Of a stretch of DNA of 57,600 nt, positions 26,459 to 36,817 are shown in pieces. The notes below the pieces were generated by a model, which saw only the letters and a program-made list of their open reading frames with translations, ran no database searches and had not been told where the DNA came from. The DNA comes from a virus. Within the stretch, counting starts at the first letter, position 1. Every line of letters starts with the position of its first letter. The stretch lies in the IMG/VR virus record IMGVR_UViG_3300050821_007647, positions 1 to 57,600 of that record; one strand, given 5' to 3'. A program made the translations under genes and the position numbers.

Positions 26459-29184
26459 ATGAAGTTGTAGAACCTTTCTCATTAGCTGACAGTTCAGCTG
26501 GGGGTCCGGGAGGCCCACCCCAGCCATGGATTGTTATGTCTCCAAATGCTATTGGTTATCTTGGTTCAGTTCTACTTCCCACTACAGTTGCCGGCGGCCC
26601 TATGGGGGCGGGGACCATTAATGCAATTGCATATTTTGTTAATGGTGTACCACTAGTTAATCCAACAGGTAACTTTTTACCCTTAACAGGAGGCACATTA
26701 ACAGGTGGTTTAATTGTTCAATCAGATGTTGCGGCGAATTCATTAACACTTGGTGACGTTTCAACTTTTACTTTGACTGGAGGTGCTACAGGACAGGTTC
26801 TTCAGACTGATGGCACGGGTACATTATTTTGGGGTAATGCAGGCGCACAAGGACCGCCCGGTGCTCAAGGACCAATTGGTCCTCAAGGTCCAACTGGAGT
26901 ACAAGGACCGCAAGGTCCAATAGGTCCAGAAGGTATTCAAGGTATTCAAGGAGATCCGGGAGAAGTTGGAACTCTTATTGGTTCTTTTGGTAATCAAACA
27001 ACGCCAGCTGATCTTCCTCCAAACGGGTTAATTTTTGCTGATTTCGATGGACCAGGTCTTCCGCCAAACAATTATCAAATGCAAGAAGGTCAAGGACTAC
27101 TTTATACTGTTGATGGACATATTTTTGTTTATGTAACCACAGCTATGACTGCGTCGGGCTGGGTAGATGGAGGATTGATACAAGGCCCACAAGGTATTCA
27201 AGGTGATCCAGGAGCACAAGGACCAATAGGCGCTACAGGTCCAATAGGACCAGAAGGACCAGCAGGTATACAAGGACCAGTCGGCCCAAATGGCCCACCA
27301 GGATTAACAGGCCCTCAAGGTATAGAGGGACCAGAGGGACCAGAAGGCGCAGTTGGTGCACCTGGGGCTCCTGGAACTACAGGACCTACAGGACCTACAG
27401 GACCACAGGGTCCAGAGGGCCCACAAGGCATTCAAGGTGATCCTGGTCAAATTGGAATACTTATTGGTGAATTCACGAATGCTAATCCTAACACTCTTCC
27501 ACCAGACGGATTAATTCCAGCAAATTTTGATGGACCAGGAATTCCTTTAACTCCTTATCAAGTGCTGCAAGGTCAGGGCTTACTTTATACAGTTAACCAA
27601 CATATATTCATTTATGTTACCACAGCTATGCTACCCTCCGGATGGGTAGATGCTGGAGCGATAGAGGGTCCAGAGGGACCACAAGGACCGCAGGGAGTTG
27701 ACGGTGCGACAGGACCACAAGGTCCACCAGGAGTTGATGGTCCAACAGGGCCAGCAGGACCAATTGGCCCGCAAGGAATTCAGGGTATTCAGGGCATACA
27801 AGGTCCACAAGGAGACATAGGCTTAACAGGTCCAGCAGGACCAATAGGACCTCCTGGATCCATTGCAGTTGATATTGACGATAATCCCCCAACTGGACCA
27901 GTTCCTGGAGACTTGTGGTTTGACAGTATTAATGCCCAATTGTTTATTTGGTATGAGGATCCTACATCTGCTCAATGGGTCATTGCAGTTAATCAACCCG
28001 CACCTGCGATACCGCCTCTTGATTTCTTACCATTGGCTGGAGGAACATTAACTGGCCCATTGACATTATCAGGTAATGCTGCTGCACCCTTACAAGCAGT
28101 TCCTTTACAGCAAGTTTTACCCTTAATTGGGGGTGTAATGACAGGGCCAATTACTTTGGCCGCTGATCCAATTGCAGCGTTACAAGCGTCTACCAAACAA
28201 TATGTTGATGCTCATGTTATAAATTCCAATCGTATCATTAATGGTGATATGCGGATTGACCAACACCGTAACGGTGCGAGCGGCATCAATGGCGTTGGCT
28301 CTGGTTACATTATCGATCGCTGGCAGACGGTCGGCTCTGTAGCAGCTAAATATACTGTTGGGCGTAATCTTGGCTCCTTGCCTACGCCGCCTGGGTTTCC
28401 GTATACCCTCGGGTTTTTGTCGTCTTCGGCCTATGTTTCATTGGCTAGCGATTATTTCTATTTTTGCCAGCCGATCGAAGCTGACATGGTTAGCGACTTT
28501 GCTTGGGGGACGACGAATGCTCAACCGGTCACATTGTCATTTTGGGCTTTTTCCAGTCTGACTGGCACATTTACAGGAGCCATTGTCAATACTGGTGGAA
28601 CTCGGTCTTATCCTTTTACCTATTTGATCCCGGTTGCGAATACGCCAACCAAAATCACTGTCATCATTCCTGGTGAAATTGACGGAACATGGGTACTCAG
28701 TGGTAATTCTAGATCGATGACCCTTATCTTCGATCTTGGCAGTGGTTCAACTTTTCGTGGCCCGGCTAATGCGTGGGCGTCAGCGAACTATGTTGGTACG
28801 ACTGGCGCGGTCAGTATTGTTGCTACCAATGGCGCGACATTCTATGTGACCGGTGTCAAATTGGAAATTGGCAATATTGCTACGCCATTTAATCGGCAGT
28901 CAATGGCAAAGAGTTTGGCTGATTGCCAGAGGTATTACATTAGAGACGCACTATTAGGAGCAAGTTCCTATGTTCTAGGGAGTGCAGCTTTTTGGAATAG
29001 TTCTATGCTGCCAACGACTATGAGGGCAGTACCGACAATGACGGTTGTTGGTTCTTCATTTACCAATTGTTCGACTCCATCTATAGCCCCGGAATCATCA
29101 GGTTCATTCTATATAAGTGCTCTAGCCACGATTACTAGTGGTGCAACTTGGTATGCAGCATTTACTGCTGATGCGGAGTTATGA
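26455..29184 (+). CDS. Large tail fibre with three collagen-like tracts and receptor-binding tip
   Basis: ATG 26455 overlaps the previous stop and is preferred to ATG 26449. About 909 residues: N-terminal [11 protein letters not shown] unit, then three collagen-like tracts separated by two copies of a 70-residue module (FDGPG ... QGLLYTV ... HIFxYVTTAM). [11 protein letters not shown] unit and two LTG/YVD units come next. The C-terminal domain of about 310 residues starts NGDMRIDQ and carries [20 protein letters not shown]. That motif is common in phage receptor-binding tips. The tip-coding DNA (28220-28930) is visibly richer in GC than the rest. Confidence 0.8.
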   Translation: MNEVVEPFSLADSSAGGPGGPPQPWIVMSPNAIGYLGSVLLPTTVAGGPMGAGTINAIAYFVNGVPLVNPTGNFLPLTGGTLTGGLIVQSDVAANSLTLGDVSTFTLTGGATGQVLQTDGTGTLFWGNAGAQGPPGAQGPIGPQGPTGVQGPQGPIGPEGIQGIQGDPGEVGTLIGSFGNQTTPADLPPNGLIFADFDGPGLPPNNYQMQEGQGLLYTVDGHIFVYVTTAMTASGWVDGGLIQGPQGIQGDPGAQGPIGATGPIGPEGPAGIQGPVGPNGPPGLTGPQGIEGPEGPEGAVGAPGAPGTTGPTGPTGPQGPEGPQGIQGDPGQIGILIGEFTNANPNTLPPDGLIPANFDGPGIPLTPYQVLQGQGLLYTVNQHIFIYVTTAMLPSGWVDAGAIEGPEGPQGPQGVDGATGPQGPPGVDGPTGPAGPIGPQGIQGIQGIQGPQGDIGLTGPAGPIGPPGSIAVDIDDNPPTGPVPGDLWFDSINAQLFIWYEDPTSAQWVIAVNQPAPAIPPLDFLPLAGGTLTGPLTLSGNAAAPLQAVPLQQVLPLIGGVMTGPITLAADPIAALQASTKQYVDAHVINSNRIINGDMRIDQHRNGASGINGVGSGYIIDRWQTVGSVAAKYTVGRNLGSLPTPPGFPYTLGFLSSSAYVSLASDYFYFCQPIEADMVSDFAWGTTNAQPVTLSFWAFSSLTGTFTGAIVNTGGTRSYPFTYLIPVANTPTKITVIIPGEIDGTWVLSGNSRSMTLIFDLGSGSTFRGPANAWASANYVGTTGAVSIVATNGATFYVTGVKLEIGNIATPFNRQSMAKSLADCQRYYIRDALLGASSYVLGSAAFWNSSMLPTTMRAVPTMTVVGSSFTNCSTPSIAPESSGSFYISALATITSGATWYAAFTADAEL

Positions 29185-29381
29185 TCATGACCTATACGCA
29201 AGTTTGGGATCCAATGAAAAATCAACTTAGTGACAACATAATCCAACGCGATGAAGATCATGCATTTATTCCATTTGATCCTGATAATATGGACTATCAA
29301 GCATATCTTAAATGGCTAGAGGAAGGAAATACGCCAAATCCTTCTCAACAAAAGAAATCATCGCAGGTTAAATTGAGATGA
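29181..29381 (+). CDS. Small fibre-associated protein
   Basis: A 66-residue protein between two paralogous fibre genes, overlapping both by four bases. ATG 29181 or 29187 could start it. The segment [20 protein letters not shown] is a pattern often seen in small phage tail-fibre-associated proteins. A chaperone role is plausible but unproven. Confidence 0.55.
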   Translation: MIMTYTQVWDPMKNQLSDNIIQRDEDHAFIPFDPDNMDYQAYLKWLEEGNTPNPSQQKKSSQVKLR

Positions 29382-30763
29382 TTGATTTTCCACAAAATCC
29401 AACTACAGGCCAAGAATTTACACCAGCAATTCCGGGTAATACAACTTGGGTGTGGGATGGACAAAAGTGGATATCATTAGGATCTGGTACCGCACAATAT
29501 TTGCCATTGACTGGCGGTACTATGACTGGACCTATAAATTTAGCTGGTGATCCAGTTGCTCCGTTACAAGCTACCACTAAAGAATACGTGGACGATAATT
29601 ATTTACCATTAGTCGGTGGTGCGTTATCTGGACCATTAACACTTGCTGCCGATCCAATTATTGCTTTGGGCGCAGCAACAAGACAATATGCCGATAGTAA
29701 ATTACCCTTGGCTGGTGGTACATTATCTGGACCATTGATACTTGCTGCTAATCCGACAGTTGCACTTGGTTCTGTACCAAAACAATATGTTGATGCATTG
29801 CCGATAGCAATGAATGATAACATTGTTATTAATGGTGATATGGCAATTGATCAACGTCATGTTGGTGCATTAGGAACCGCTGTTAATGTTATTACCGTCG
29901 ATCGATTTTGGTATGTTGCAACTCAGGCTGCTAAAGGAACATGGGGGCAAAATCTTAATGCTTCTACTACTCCTATTGGATTTTCATATTGTCTTGGATT
30001 CCAATCATCTTCAGCTTATGCATTATTAGCGGCCGATAATTTCCGTTTTAGTACAAGATTTGAAGGTTATTCAATTAGTTATCTTGCTTGGGGGACAACA
30101 GCAGCACAACCTGTTACATTATCATTTTGGGCCCTTTCTAATGTAACAGGCTTATTCTCTGGTGCTATTAGAAACTTTGCCGCCACTCGATCTTATCCAT
30201 TTACTTATACTATACCAACAGCTAATACATGGCTCAAATTTATAATTACAATTCCAGGTGACACGACTGGAACTTGGATTAATACTAGTTCTGCTGGCGC
30301 ACTTAGCCTTGACTTTGACCTTGGATCTGGAACAACATTAAGTGGTCCGGCAAATGCATGGGCTTCAGCAAATTATATTGCTGCAAATGGTTCAATCAAT
30401 ATTGTATCGACTAATGGTGCATATTTCTATATTACTGGAATTAAATTAGAAGCTGGTAATATTGCTACTCCATTTAATCGACAATCAACGGCTAAAAGAC
30501 TAGCAGATTGCCAAAGATATTATCAACAAGGTATTGTAGTTGGGGTAGGATATAGTCAGGGTGGAAACAATATTGCAGAATTTTATACATTTCCAGTAGT
30601 GATGCGTGTTGCTCCATCGATGATATTAAATAATGACGCCGGAAATAATGTTGGAGCAGGTTATATATCACCTTATGTCAATGGATTTAATGTTGGTCAT
30701 CCTATTACTATTACTGGTCAAGCTAATTTTACTGATAGTTTTACTGCAAGTGCGGATATCTAA
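29378..30763 (+). CDS. Tail fibre paralogous to the 26455 fibre tip
   Basis: A 461-residue fibre. The N-terminus [13 protein letters not shown] with WVWDGQKW is the shared head module. Three LPLTGG/GPLxLxxDPxxxL/YVD units follow. The C-terminal 310 residues (INGDMAIDQ ... [20 protein letters not shown]) are clearly related to the tip of the upstream fibre, but encoded by AT-rich codons. Two related tips in one phage suggests broadened or switchable receptor use. Confidence 0.8.
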   Translation: MIDFPQNPTTGQEFTPAIPGNTTWVWDGQKWISLGSGTAQYLPLTGGTMTGPINLAGDPVAPLQATTKEYVDDNYLPLVGGALSGPLTLAADPIIALGAATRQYADSKLPLAGGTLSGPLILAANPTVALGSVPKQYVDALPIAMNDNIVINGDMAIDQRHVGALGTAVNVITVDRFWYVATQAAKGTWGQNLNASTTPIGFSYCLGFQSSSAYALLAADNFRFSTRFEGYSISYLAWGTTAAQPVTLSFWALSNVTGLFSGAIRNFAATRSYPFTYTIPTANTWLKFIITIPGDTTGTWINTSSAGALSLDFDLGSGTTLSGPANAWASANYIAANGSINIVSTNGAYFYITGIKLEAGNIATPFNRQSTAKRLADCQRYYQQGIVVGVGYSQGGNNIAEFYTFPVVMRVAPSMILNNDAGNNVGAGYISPYVNGFNVGHPITITGQANFTDSFTASADI

Positions 30764-30782
30764 CCCCAAGAGGAGAACCTGA

Positions 30783-30995
30783 ATGAATGCCCCCTATAAG
30801 CAACCCGTACAAATGATACCTGATATCACTCTATCTGGAGAAACGGTGCAGCAAATATTGACGCAACTCAACAATGCGATTATCTTTGCGAAATCGCAGG
30901 ACGGATCGATGCGTCCCTTTGTTGACGCTGCACCGATTACTCAGATTATAATGGGTGCAATACAATCTGCGGTGACTCCAAAGCAAGGGGAATAA
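30783..30995 (+). CDS. Small hypothetical protein in fibre cluster
   Basis: A 70-residue protein with a strong GAGGAG ribosome site. Mostly helical, no recognised motif. It ends one base before the next fibre start, so the two are probably co-translated. Possible fibre chaperone. Confidence 0.55.
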   Translation: MNAPYKQPVQMIPDITLSGETVQQILTQLNNAIIFAKSQDGSMRPFVDAAPITQIIMGAIQSAVTPKQGE

Positions 30996-33900
30996 ATGCC
31001 TCAGCATCCCACTGGGCAAGCAAATACTGCAAAATACGGTAAGGCTACCTCTATTGTCAGAGGTAACCTTGATGCAGCTATGGGCGGCGATTTCTTGCCG
31101 CTCACTGGCGGCACGTTAACTGGTGAATTAATTCAAGATATGCCCACAGCAAATATGATTGTGGGACAAAAGAGTGGTATTACACGTGGGACTGTCAGTG
31201 TCGGTGATCCTCAGTATGCTTTCAATGTTTCTGCATATGATGCATCAGGTAATATTAGTATTCCTTATGCATTCGCAGTCACATCTAATGGAGTTGTAAC
31301 ACGTACTGGTAGCTTTACAATTATTCCTAATACCAGTAATCCAGGAGATTTATCTTTAGTCCTTAATAATAGTGTACCAAATGCAGCTTCTTTTGTCCGA
31401 AGTATTAGTATCCAGGGTGCTGGCTGGAATATTTCAATGCCAGATAATTCACCAACTACTGGTGGTAATGCTGGCGCGAATTTTAGTATTCAAGGATACA
31501 GTGATGGTTCTGGTGTTCCTAATCCTATCTTTCCTGTCCCATTTTCTATCAGACGTTCTGATGGTTTAGTTACGATACCCAATTTAGTACCTCCAACACT
31601 ATTAACAAATCCTACCACTAAACAATATGTTGATGATGGAGATGCTACGCTCCAATCTGAGATTGATTTGCTAGCTTCAAATTTATTGTTTGTTGGGACA
31701 ATAGATGTTCCAGCAGATAATGGTAATTATACTACAGCTTCTGGTATTCCTGCTGGTAATTTGCCAACACCAGATACTACCAATTCCAATTTCTATGTCA
31801 TAGTTGCGGTTGGTGGGCAGCCACCTGTAGGTGAAATTCCAGCTGATACTTACAATACAGGCGATTGGATTGTATCCAATGGTGCGCAATGGATTAAGAT
31901 TCCAACAGGTCAACCTAATTTAATTGCATCTGAAGTTGCTATTACGCCTTCAATTGGATTACTTGGCGCAAATGTCCAGACAGGGCTTGCTTGGCTTGAC
32001 GCTAATCATTTGCCATTGACTGGCGGTACATTAGCTGGACCAGGTCATTTGAATGTTAATGGACATATTTGGTGTTACAGTGGTGATCTTCAATTAGTTG
32101 ATCCATCATCTAGTGTTATTGGTCGTTATCAAGCCGGTAGCACTTATATGGCTATTACTGGTATTTATGTAAATAGTGCCGGTTGGCAAATTTTTATGCC
32201 TAATATTACACCATTAACTGGGGCGAATGCAGGTGCTGATTTTGATATTCGACCTTATAGCGACACGGGTACTCAATTACCTATTGCGTTGAATATTCGG
32301 CGTTCTGATAGTATGGTAACTTTAGGTGGCGCATTAACAGTTAATGGTACTGGAACAGTTGGAATTAGTATTCAAACTACTGGTCAAATTTTTGGGCAAA
32401 GTTTTCGATCTTCTGGTGATATACGATCTGAGGCGCCACAAGCATCATTAACCTTAAATAAACTCACAGCGACAAACAGCAATCTTATTCGCGGATGTTC
32501 TGTTGGCCTTCCTAATATACGTTGGGATCTTATTCTTGGTGATGGTTCGCCAGAGATTGGCGCTAATGCTGGTTCAAATTTCTCTATTATTCCTCATGCA
32601 GATGATGGTAGTTTATTACCAACAGCATTTTCGATCAACCGTGCAAATGGTGCAGTCACCATCCCGAACCTTGGTGGCTACTTGCCATTGACTGGTGGAA
32701 GGATAACTGGTAATTTATTCATTACTATGGCACAACCTACCTTATTATTAGATGGCACAACAGGTTCAACAATTCGATTAGATAATCCTGCTGGTGGTCG
32801 AAGTTATATTTATTCTTCCGTCACTGGATTATCGAGATGGGCTATTAATCTAAAGGATACGACACCTGAAACTGGCGGTAATGCAGGTGCAAATTTTTCC
32901 ATTACATGTGCTCCTGATAATGGTGTAGGAATTCTTTTTACACCATTGTCAATTCGACGTTCGGATGGACAAGTTACTATTCCAACTTTAGTTCCACCAA
33001 CACAGCCAACTAATCCAACAACGAAGCAATATGTCGATGATGGCGACGCCGCGCTTCAAGCCGCGATCGACCTGCTCGCTTCGAACCTCCTTTTTATTGG
33101 TGTTATAGATGTTCCTGCTGATAATGGTAATTACACCGCAGCTTCTGGCATCCAGCCTGGAGCATTGCCTGCACCGGTAAGTACCAATTCCAACATGTAC
33201 GTCATCGTCTCGGTTGGGGGTAATCCGCCGGGCGGCAGTAATATCCCGGCTGAAGCATTCAATGTCGGCGACTGGATCGTCTCGACTGGAACCCAGTGGA
33301 TCAGACTCCCAACTGGCCAAGCAGCCACGATTGCGGCGGAAGTCGCAATTACTCCGCCAATTGGCACACTTGGGGCAAACGTTCAGACCGCGCTGGAATG
33401 GCTCGATACCAACAAGGTCAATATAACCGATCCGCTAGTGACGACGCCCTATTTGCCATTGACCGGCGGGGCGCTAAGTGGTGACTTAACGGTAGATGGC
33501 GTGTCGACGCTCGCGCCTGGTGTATTGATCAATGGCGCAGTTGGATCATCCCGAAATATTCTTGGTCAAACTAGCGGCCAAAATAGATGGTCGATAGAAC
33601 TTGGTAATAGTGTCGATGAAACAGGAGCTAATGCAGGATCAAATTTTGTTCTGGCTCGATATAGTGACGCAGGTACATTGCTTGGTAATGTATTAACCTT
33701 TAATCGTTCTACTGGTCAAGCAGCTTTTAATGGTACAGTATTTTCATTTGCTAGTTCTGCAACGTTTTCTGGTCTTGTAAGTGCTAATGGTGGTTTAACT
33801 GCTAGTACTGCTACGACCGGTTTATTGTTTCTTAATGGGGCTCCAATTAATTCAGCCATGCGAATGGATGGCGTAGATGGAGCCACGAGTATTATTTACA

Positions 33901-34748
33901 GTACAACTGTTGGTGTAAGTCGATGGTGGATTAGACTTAAGGATGGTACAGCAGAAGCTGGTACCAATGCTGGTTCAAATTTCGATATACGTGCCTATGC
34001 TGACGATGGCATAGCATTTATTACACCGTTGACAATCAACCGCGCCACCGGCCTCGTTACCATCCCCAATCTCGCCGGCTATTTGCCATTAACAGGTGGC
34101 ACACTAACTGGCAATTTAGTCATTGCTGCTGCTGCGGCAACATTGATGCTAAATGGACCTGGTGGTTCAGAACTTAGAAGTGCCGTTGGTGGCTTAGCTA
34201 GATGGCGTATGTTTCTCAGTGATGGATCTGTTGAAAGTGGCGGTAATGCTGGATCAAACTTTACTATTCGAGCATGCGACGATGCTGGCAATTTTCTGCC
34301 AGGCACAGCATTTCAAATTAATCGCTCTACTCAATTAGCAACATTTAGTGGCAATATAGTATCTAATGGTACAGGTATTACTCTAAATCAAGGTGCTGGT
34401 TCAATTTTCAGTGTAGCTTTGCAGCCTGGCCCACTTATGAGTATGTCTAGTCCAGATGGTGTTCTAAATGAAATATTTAGTTCAAATAATGGTACAGTAA
34501 GATGGCGTATTAGACTTAAAGATGGAACACCAGAAACTGGTGCAGATGCTGGCTCTAATTTATCTATCATTCCTAACGGCGATAATGGTGCTGCTTATCC
34601 TGCGGCATTTACAATCACTCGCGCCACAGGCAATGTAACTATTCCACTTCTTAATGGAGTGCCTGCTACTGATATAGCAGCATTGCCTGCAATAAGACAA
34701 GAACTTGCTCAACTTCGCCGTGAAGTTGCAGCCTTAAGGAGAAACTAA
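30996..34748 (+). CDS. 1250-residue modular tail fibre
   Basis: A long fibre made of repeats. About seven units share 'DGSPExGxNAGSNFxI...xxFxInRxxGxVTIPNL', each followed by LPLTGGxLTGxL. Two long copies of the GDWIVSxGxQW/NVQTxLxWLD module (residues about 220-330 and 685-800) are related to those in the 7696 fibre. The C-terminus ends in a short coiled coil (LRREVAALRRN) that should trimerise the shaft. The copy at 33030-33540 uses GC-richer codons than its surroundings. Confidence 0.8.
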   Translation: MPQHPTGQANTAKYGKATSIVRGNLDAAMGGDFLPLTGGTLTGELIQDMPTANMIVGQKSGITRGTVSVGDPQYAFNVSAYDASGNISIPYAFAVTSNGVVTRTGSFTIIPNTSNPGDLSLVLNNSVPNAASFVRSISIQGAGWNISMPDNSPTTGGNAGANFSIQGYSDGSGVPNPIFPVPFSIRRSDGLVTIPNLVPPTLLTNPTTKQYVDDGDATLQSEIDLLASNLLFVGTIDVPADNGNYTTASGIPAGNLPTPDTTNSNFYVIVAVGGQPPVGEIPADTYNTGDWIVSNGAQWIKIPTGQPNLIASEVAITPSIGLLGANVQTGLAWLDANHLPLTGGTLAGPGHLNVNGHIWCYSGDLQLVDPSSSVIGRYQAGSTYMAITGIYVNSAGWQIFMPNITPLTGANAGADFDIRPYSDTGTQLPIALNIRRSDSMVTLGGALTVNGTGTVGISIQTTGQIFGQSFRSSGDIRSEAPQASLTLNKLTATNSNLIRGCSVGLPNIRWDLILGDGSPEIGANAGSNFSIIPHADDGSLLPTAFSINRANGAVTIPNLGGYLPLTGGRITGNLFITMAQPTLLLDGTTGSTIRLDNPAGGRSYIYSSVTGLSRWAINLKDTTPETGGNAGANFSITCAPDNGVGILFTPLSIRRSDGQVTIPTLVPPTQPTNPTTKQYVDDGDAALQAAIDLLASNLLFIGVIDVPADNGNYTAASGIQPGALPAPVSTNSNMYVIVSVGGNPPGGSNIPAEAFNVGDWIVSTGTQWIRLPTGQAATIAAEVAITPPIGTLGANVQTALEWLDTNKVNITDPLVTTPYLPLTGGALSGDLTVDGVSTLAPGVLINGAVGSSRNILGQTSGQNRWSIELGNSVDETGANAGSNFVLARYSDAGTLLGNVLTFNRSTGQAAFNGTVFSFASSATFSGLVSANGGLTASTATTGLLFLNGAPINSAMRMDGVDGATSIIYSTTVGVSRWWIRLKDGTAEAGTNAGSNFDIRAYADDGIAFITPLTINRATGLVTIPNLAGYLPLTGGTLTGNLVIAAAAATLMLNGPGGSELRSAVGGLARWRMFLSDGSVESGGNAGSNFTIRACDDAGNFLPGTAFQINRSTQLATFSGNIVSNGTGITLNQGAGSIFSVALQPGPLMSMSSPDGVLNEIFSSNNGTVRWRIRLKDGTPETGADAGSNLSIIPNGDNGAAYPAAFTITRATGNVTIPLLNGVPATDIAALPAIRQELAQLRREVAALRRN

Positions 34749-34749
34749 C

Positions 34750-35493
34750 ATGCCATATGACCGTAAACATTTTTTCGACACCGTTCGTAAAGATTTGTTC
34801 GGCGGTACGTTAACACAGTCCCAAGTGGACGGAATGAACTATACACTTGGAATTTGGGAGAAACACTTTGAGCAAGCAAACCCGCGCGATGGAACGAATT
34901 GGCTTGCCTATGCGCTCGCTACGTTTTTCCATGAAACTGCGCGAACCATGCAACCTATCGAAGAATATGGTAAGGGTTCAGGTAAATCTTATGGAGCGGC
35001 AACTGGGCCTTATGGACAAAAATACTACGGGCGCGGCCATGTCCAATTGACATGGGAAGATAATTATAAAAAAGGTCAGAAAAATCTAAAGGACCGATAT
35101 GGCATCGAATCCGATATCCACCCCCACGCGCACAAGATGCTCCTCGATGAAACCTCATCGCTTGTCTCGTTTGATGGTATGGTTTACGGGTGGTTTACTG
35201 GTGTGGGTCTACCGAAATACTTCAACGGAACGACCGAAGATCCAGTCAATGCTCGTCGCATTGTTAACGGTACAGATAAAGCTGACACTATTGCTGGTTA
35301 CTACAAGAAATTTAAGGCAGCTTTGAAGAAGGTTCCTGCATCCGCAACTCCACCCCCAGTCGAAGCGGAGCTTCCCGATCTACCGGCAGAACCGCCGATG
35401 CCACCTCCAATCAAAGAGGAGGAGCACCCACCAATTGAAAGGGAGCACCACGTTAAAGTGACACGAGTTGGTGGAAGTAACAAGGTTGGCTGA
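34750..35493 (+). CDS. GH19 (chitinase-like) endolysin
   Basis: A 247-residue lysis enzyme cleaving peptidoglycan glycan strands. The GH19 signature is clear: ALATFFHETARTMQPIEEYG with catalytic E62 (HET) and the second acidic site at E71/E72, then YYGRGHVQLTW (residues 92-102) and a late NxxR-type segment (ARRIVNG). The C-terminal 50 residues are Pro/Glu-rich and probably disordered. AGGAG precedes the start. There is no signal peptide, so export needs the holin-like protein encoded next. Confidence 0.9.
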   Translation: MPYDRKHFFDTVRKDLFGGTLTQSQVDGMNYTLGIWEKHFEQANPRDGTNWLAYALATFFHETARTMQPIEEYGKGSGKSYGAATGPYGQKYYGRGHVQLTWEDNYKKGQKNLKDRYGIESDIHPHAHKMLLDETSSLVSFDGMVYGWFTGVGLPKYFNGTTEDPVNARRIVNGTDKADTIAGYYKKFKAALKKVPASATPPPVEAELPDLPAEPPMPPPIKEEEHPPIEREHHVKVTRVGGSNKVG

Positions 35494-35803
35494 TAATATT
35501 CCGCCAACTATACTAGCACCTGTCGCCAACTTAAAGATGACAGACTATCCAGTGTTGGCCACGATCATTGGCGTCGTGGTCTTCACTGCCCTTCTACTTG
35601 TTGTAGCGGATCGATTTGATCCAACAAAAGGACCATTAACCATTTCATTGATTGTGGTACTTGGGTTTATATCAACGGTGACTTTTAGTTTACTCTATAC
35701 TATACCCAATGACGAAATTACTTCAGCCGCGGCTGGTGGACTTATTTCTGCATTTGGCGCTACATTAGCTTTCTGGTTATATCGAAAGAATGGAGACAAA
35801 TAA
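35468..35803 (+). CDS. Holin-like three-helix membrane protein
   Basis: Up to 111 residues with three hydrophobic segments (about 28-47, 57-77, 86-105) and a basic end (YRKNGDK), like a class I holin. It overlaps the endolysin end. The listed TTG at 35468 is the longest start; GTG 35471, TTG 35486 or ATG 35537 are alternatives, and only the last would avoid the overlap while keeping all helices. Function inferred from topology and position beside the endolysin. Confidence 0.65.
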   Translation: MVEVTRLADNIPPTILAPVANLKMTDYPVLATIIGVVVFTALLLVVADRFDPTKGPLTISLIVVLGFISTVTFSLLYTIPNDEITSAAAGGLISAFGATLAFWLYRKNGDK

Positions 35804-35813
35804 GGAATAGTCT

Positions 35814-35842
35814 TTGAACTGTCACGCAACATGTGCTAGTGT
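35814..35842 (+). promoter_or_regulatory. Promoter for the Pro/Gly-rich gene
   Basis: TTGAAC, 17 bases, TAGTGT with an upstream TGC (extended -10). It matches the architecture of the minus-strand promoters of this phage. Confidence 0.55.
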
Positions 35843-35848
35843 TCCTTG

Positions 35849-35971
35849 TGCCTTGAGCAAGCGGATCGAAATCAACGCTCAAAGAAGATCCTCCCCTTCT
35901 AAGAGCATGATTGAGCGTCTTCCAGATGGCCTCCCTTGCTTCTTTTATTTAATCTGGAGATCAGGAGAAAT
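35849..35971 (+). promoter_or_regulatory. Structured mRNA leader with competing hairpins
   Basis: Leader of about 120 bases between promoter and start codon. The segment ACGCTCAA (35875-35882) can pair with TTGAGC at 35853-35858 or with TTGAGCGT at 35911-35918, so two exclusive structures are possible. AGGAG sits just before the ATG. It could act as an attenuator or translation switch; no known riboswitch is recognised. Confidence 0.4.
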
Positions 35972-36541
35972 ATGATGCCCTTTGCATACATTCGTTACCT
36001 CCGACGCCACGGACGTTGGGGTCGTCCCGTTGACCCTGGATATGGAGTTGAAGAAGGAGCAGGTCCCGATCAGGGAATGCCTGTTGATCCTGATTACGGT
36101 GTCGATGAAGGCGCCGGCGTCGGCGGTGGGCCCATCGATCCCGAATATCCTGATCAGGCACTTCCAGGCTTCCCTGGTCGTCCCGGACACGGTCTTCCTT
36201 GGCCTGGTCGCCCAGTTGACCCAGGCTTCGGTTGGGGGGATCGCGAGCGTCCCGACCGTCCAGATCGTCCTGGTCACCTTCCCGCATGGCCAATTCGACC
36301 GGGGCGTCCCGATCTTGGCCTACCGCCGGGAACACCTGATCAAGGCCTTCCCCCAGAAGATCCGCCGCCTGGTACGATCTGGCCTCCGATTCCGCCAGAT
36401 TTCGAGCTTGGTTTCCACGGGAAAGCGGTTCTTCTCGCATGGATTCCACGGCTTGGTTATCGATACGTGGTGGTTCAGATTCCAGAGACACCGCCGGAGC
36501 GTCCCGGGCGTCCCGAAGTGGACCCTACTCGACGCCGCTAA
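35972..36541 (+). CDS. Pro/Gly/Asp-rich repeat protein with C-terminal GYRYVVV domain
   Basis: A 189-residue protein starting at ATG 35972 (or 35975) with AGGAG upstream; the longer frame from 35936 is not supported. The centre is built from PGRPD/PDQGLP-type repeats and ends in a small folded segment (GKAVLLAWIPRLGYRYVVVQ). Proteins of this design occur in phages of alphaproteobacteria; function unknown. It has its own promoter and terminator, and its GC-rich codons differ from the tail genes. Confidence 0.65.
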   Translation: MMPFAYIRYLRRHGRWGRPVDPGYGVEEGAGPDQGMPVDPDYGVDEGAGVGGGPIDPEYPDQALPGFPGRPGHGLPWPGRPVDPGFGWGDRERPDRPDRPGHLPAWPIRPGRPDLGLPPGTPDQGLPPEDPPPGTIWPPIPPDFELGFHGKAVLLAWIPRLGYRYVVVQIPETPPERPGRPEVDPTRRR

Positions 36542-36572
36542 GGCGGTTTTGGCACCTATTTAGGTAGCCTTT

Positions 36573-36602
36573 ATGCCTCCCGAGATTGCTCTCGGGAGGC
36601 AT
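36573..36602. terminator. Strong bidirectional intrinsic terminator
   Basis: Thirteen-base perfect stem (ATGCCTCCCGAGA / TCTCGGGAGGCAT) with a TTGC loop. It closes the + strand late block and also terminates the minus-strand RNA arriving from 36811. Confidence 0.7.
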
Positions 36603-36811
36603 TTGGCTGGATGTTGCGTCGTTTCACAGGCACGAACATGCCGAGGAAGCGATGCGGCATTCCTCACCCTCTCCTGAGGCCCGAACAACGCCTTGTAGTG
36701 CCAAGGTTGTATACATCTGGACAGCAAACAGATGGTCCAACCGATCTCACTTGCCGGTAATCCAGTTCCGATGCAGGGAAAGGACCCTCAGGGAGGGCTA
36801 ACTCTGTATCA
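36573..36811 (-). ncRNA. Candidate phage small RNA 2 (about 240 nt)
   Basis: A minus-strand promoter at 36846-36818 is followed by no plausible ribosome site or gene. Instead there are several hairpins: CCCT/AGGG near 36786-36798, CATCTG/CAGATG near 36715-36735, CCTTG/CAAGG flanked by ACAA/TTGT near 36687-36712, then the perfect terminator stem at 36573-36602. This promoter-hairpins-terminator layout is that of a stand-alone RNA gene. No known family is recognised. Confidence 0.5.
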
Positions 36812-36817
36812 GCGTAT

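Noticed and set aside
35945-36491. Long minus-strand and alternative plus-strand frames over the Pro/Gly-rich gene
   Set aside because: Low-complexity GC-rich codons leave shadow frames open; no ribosome sites.
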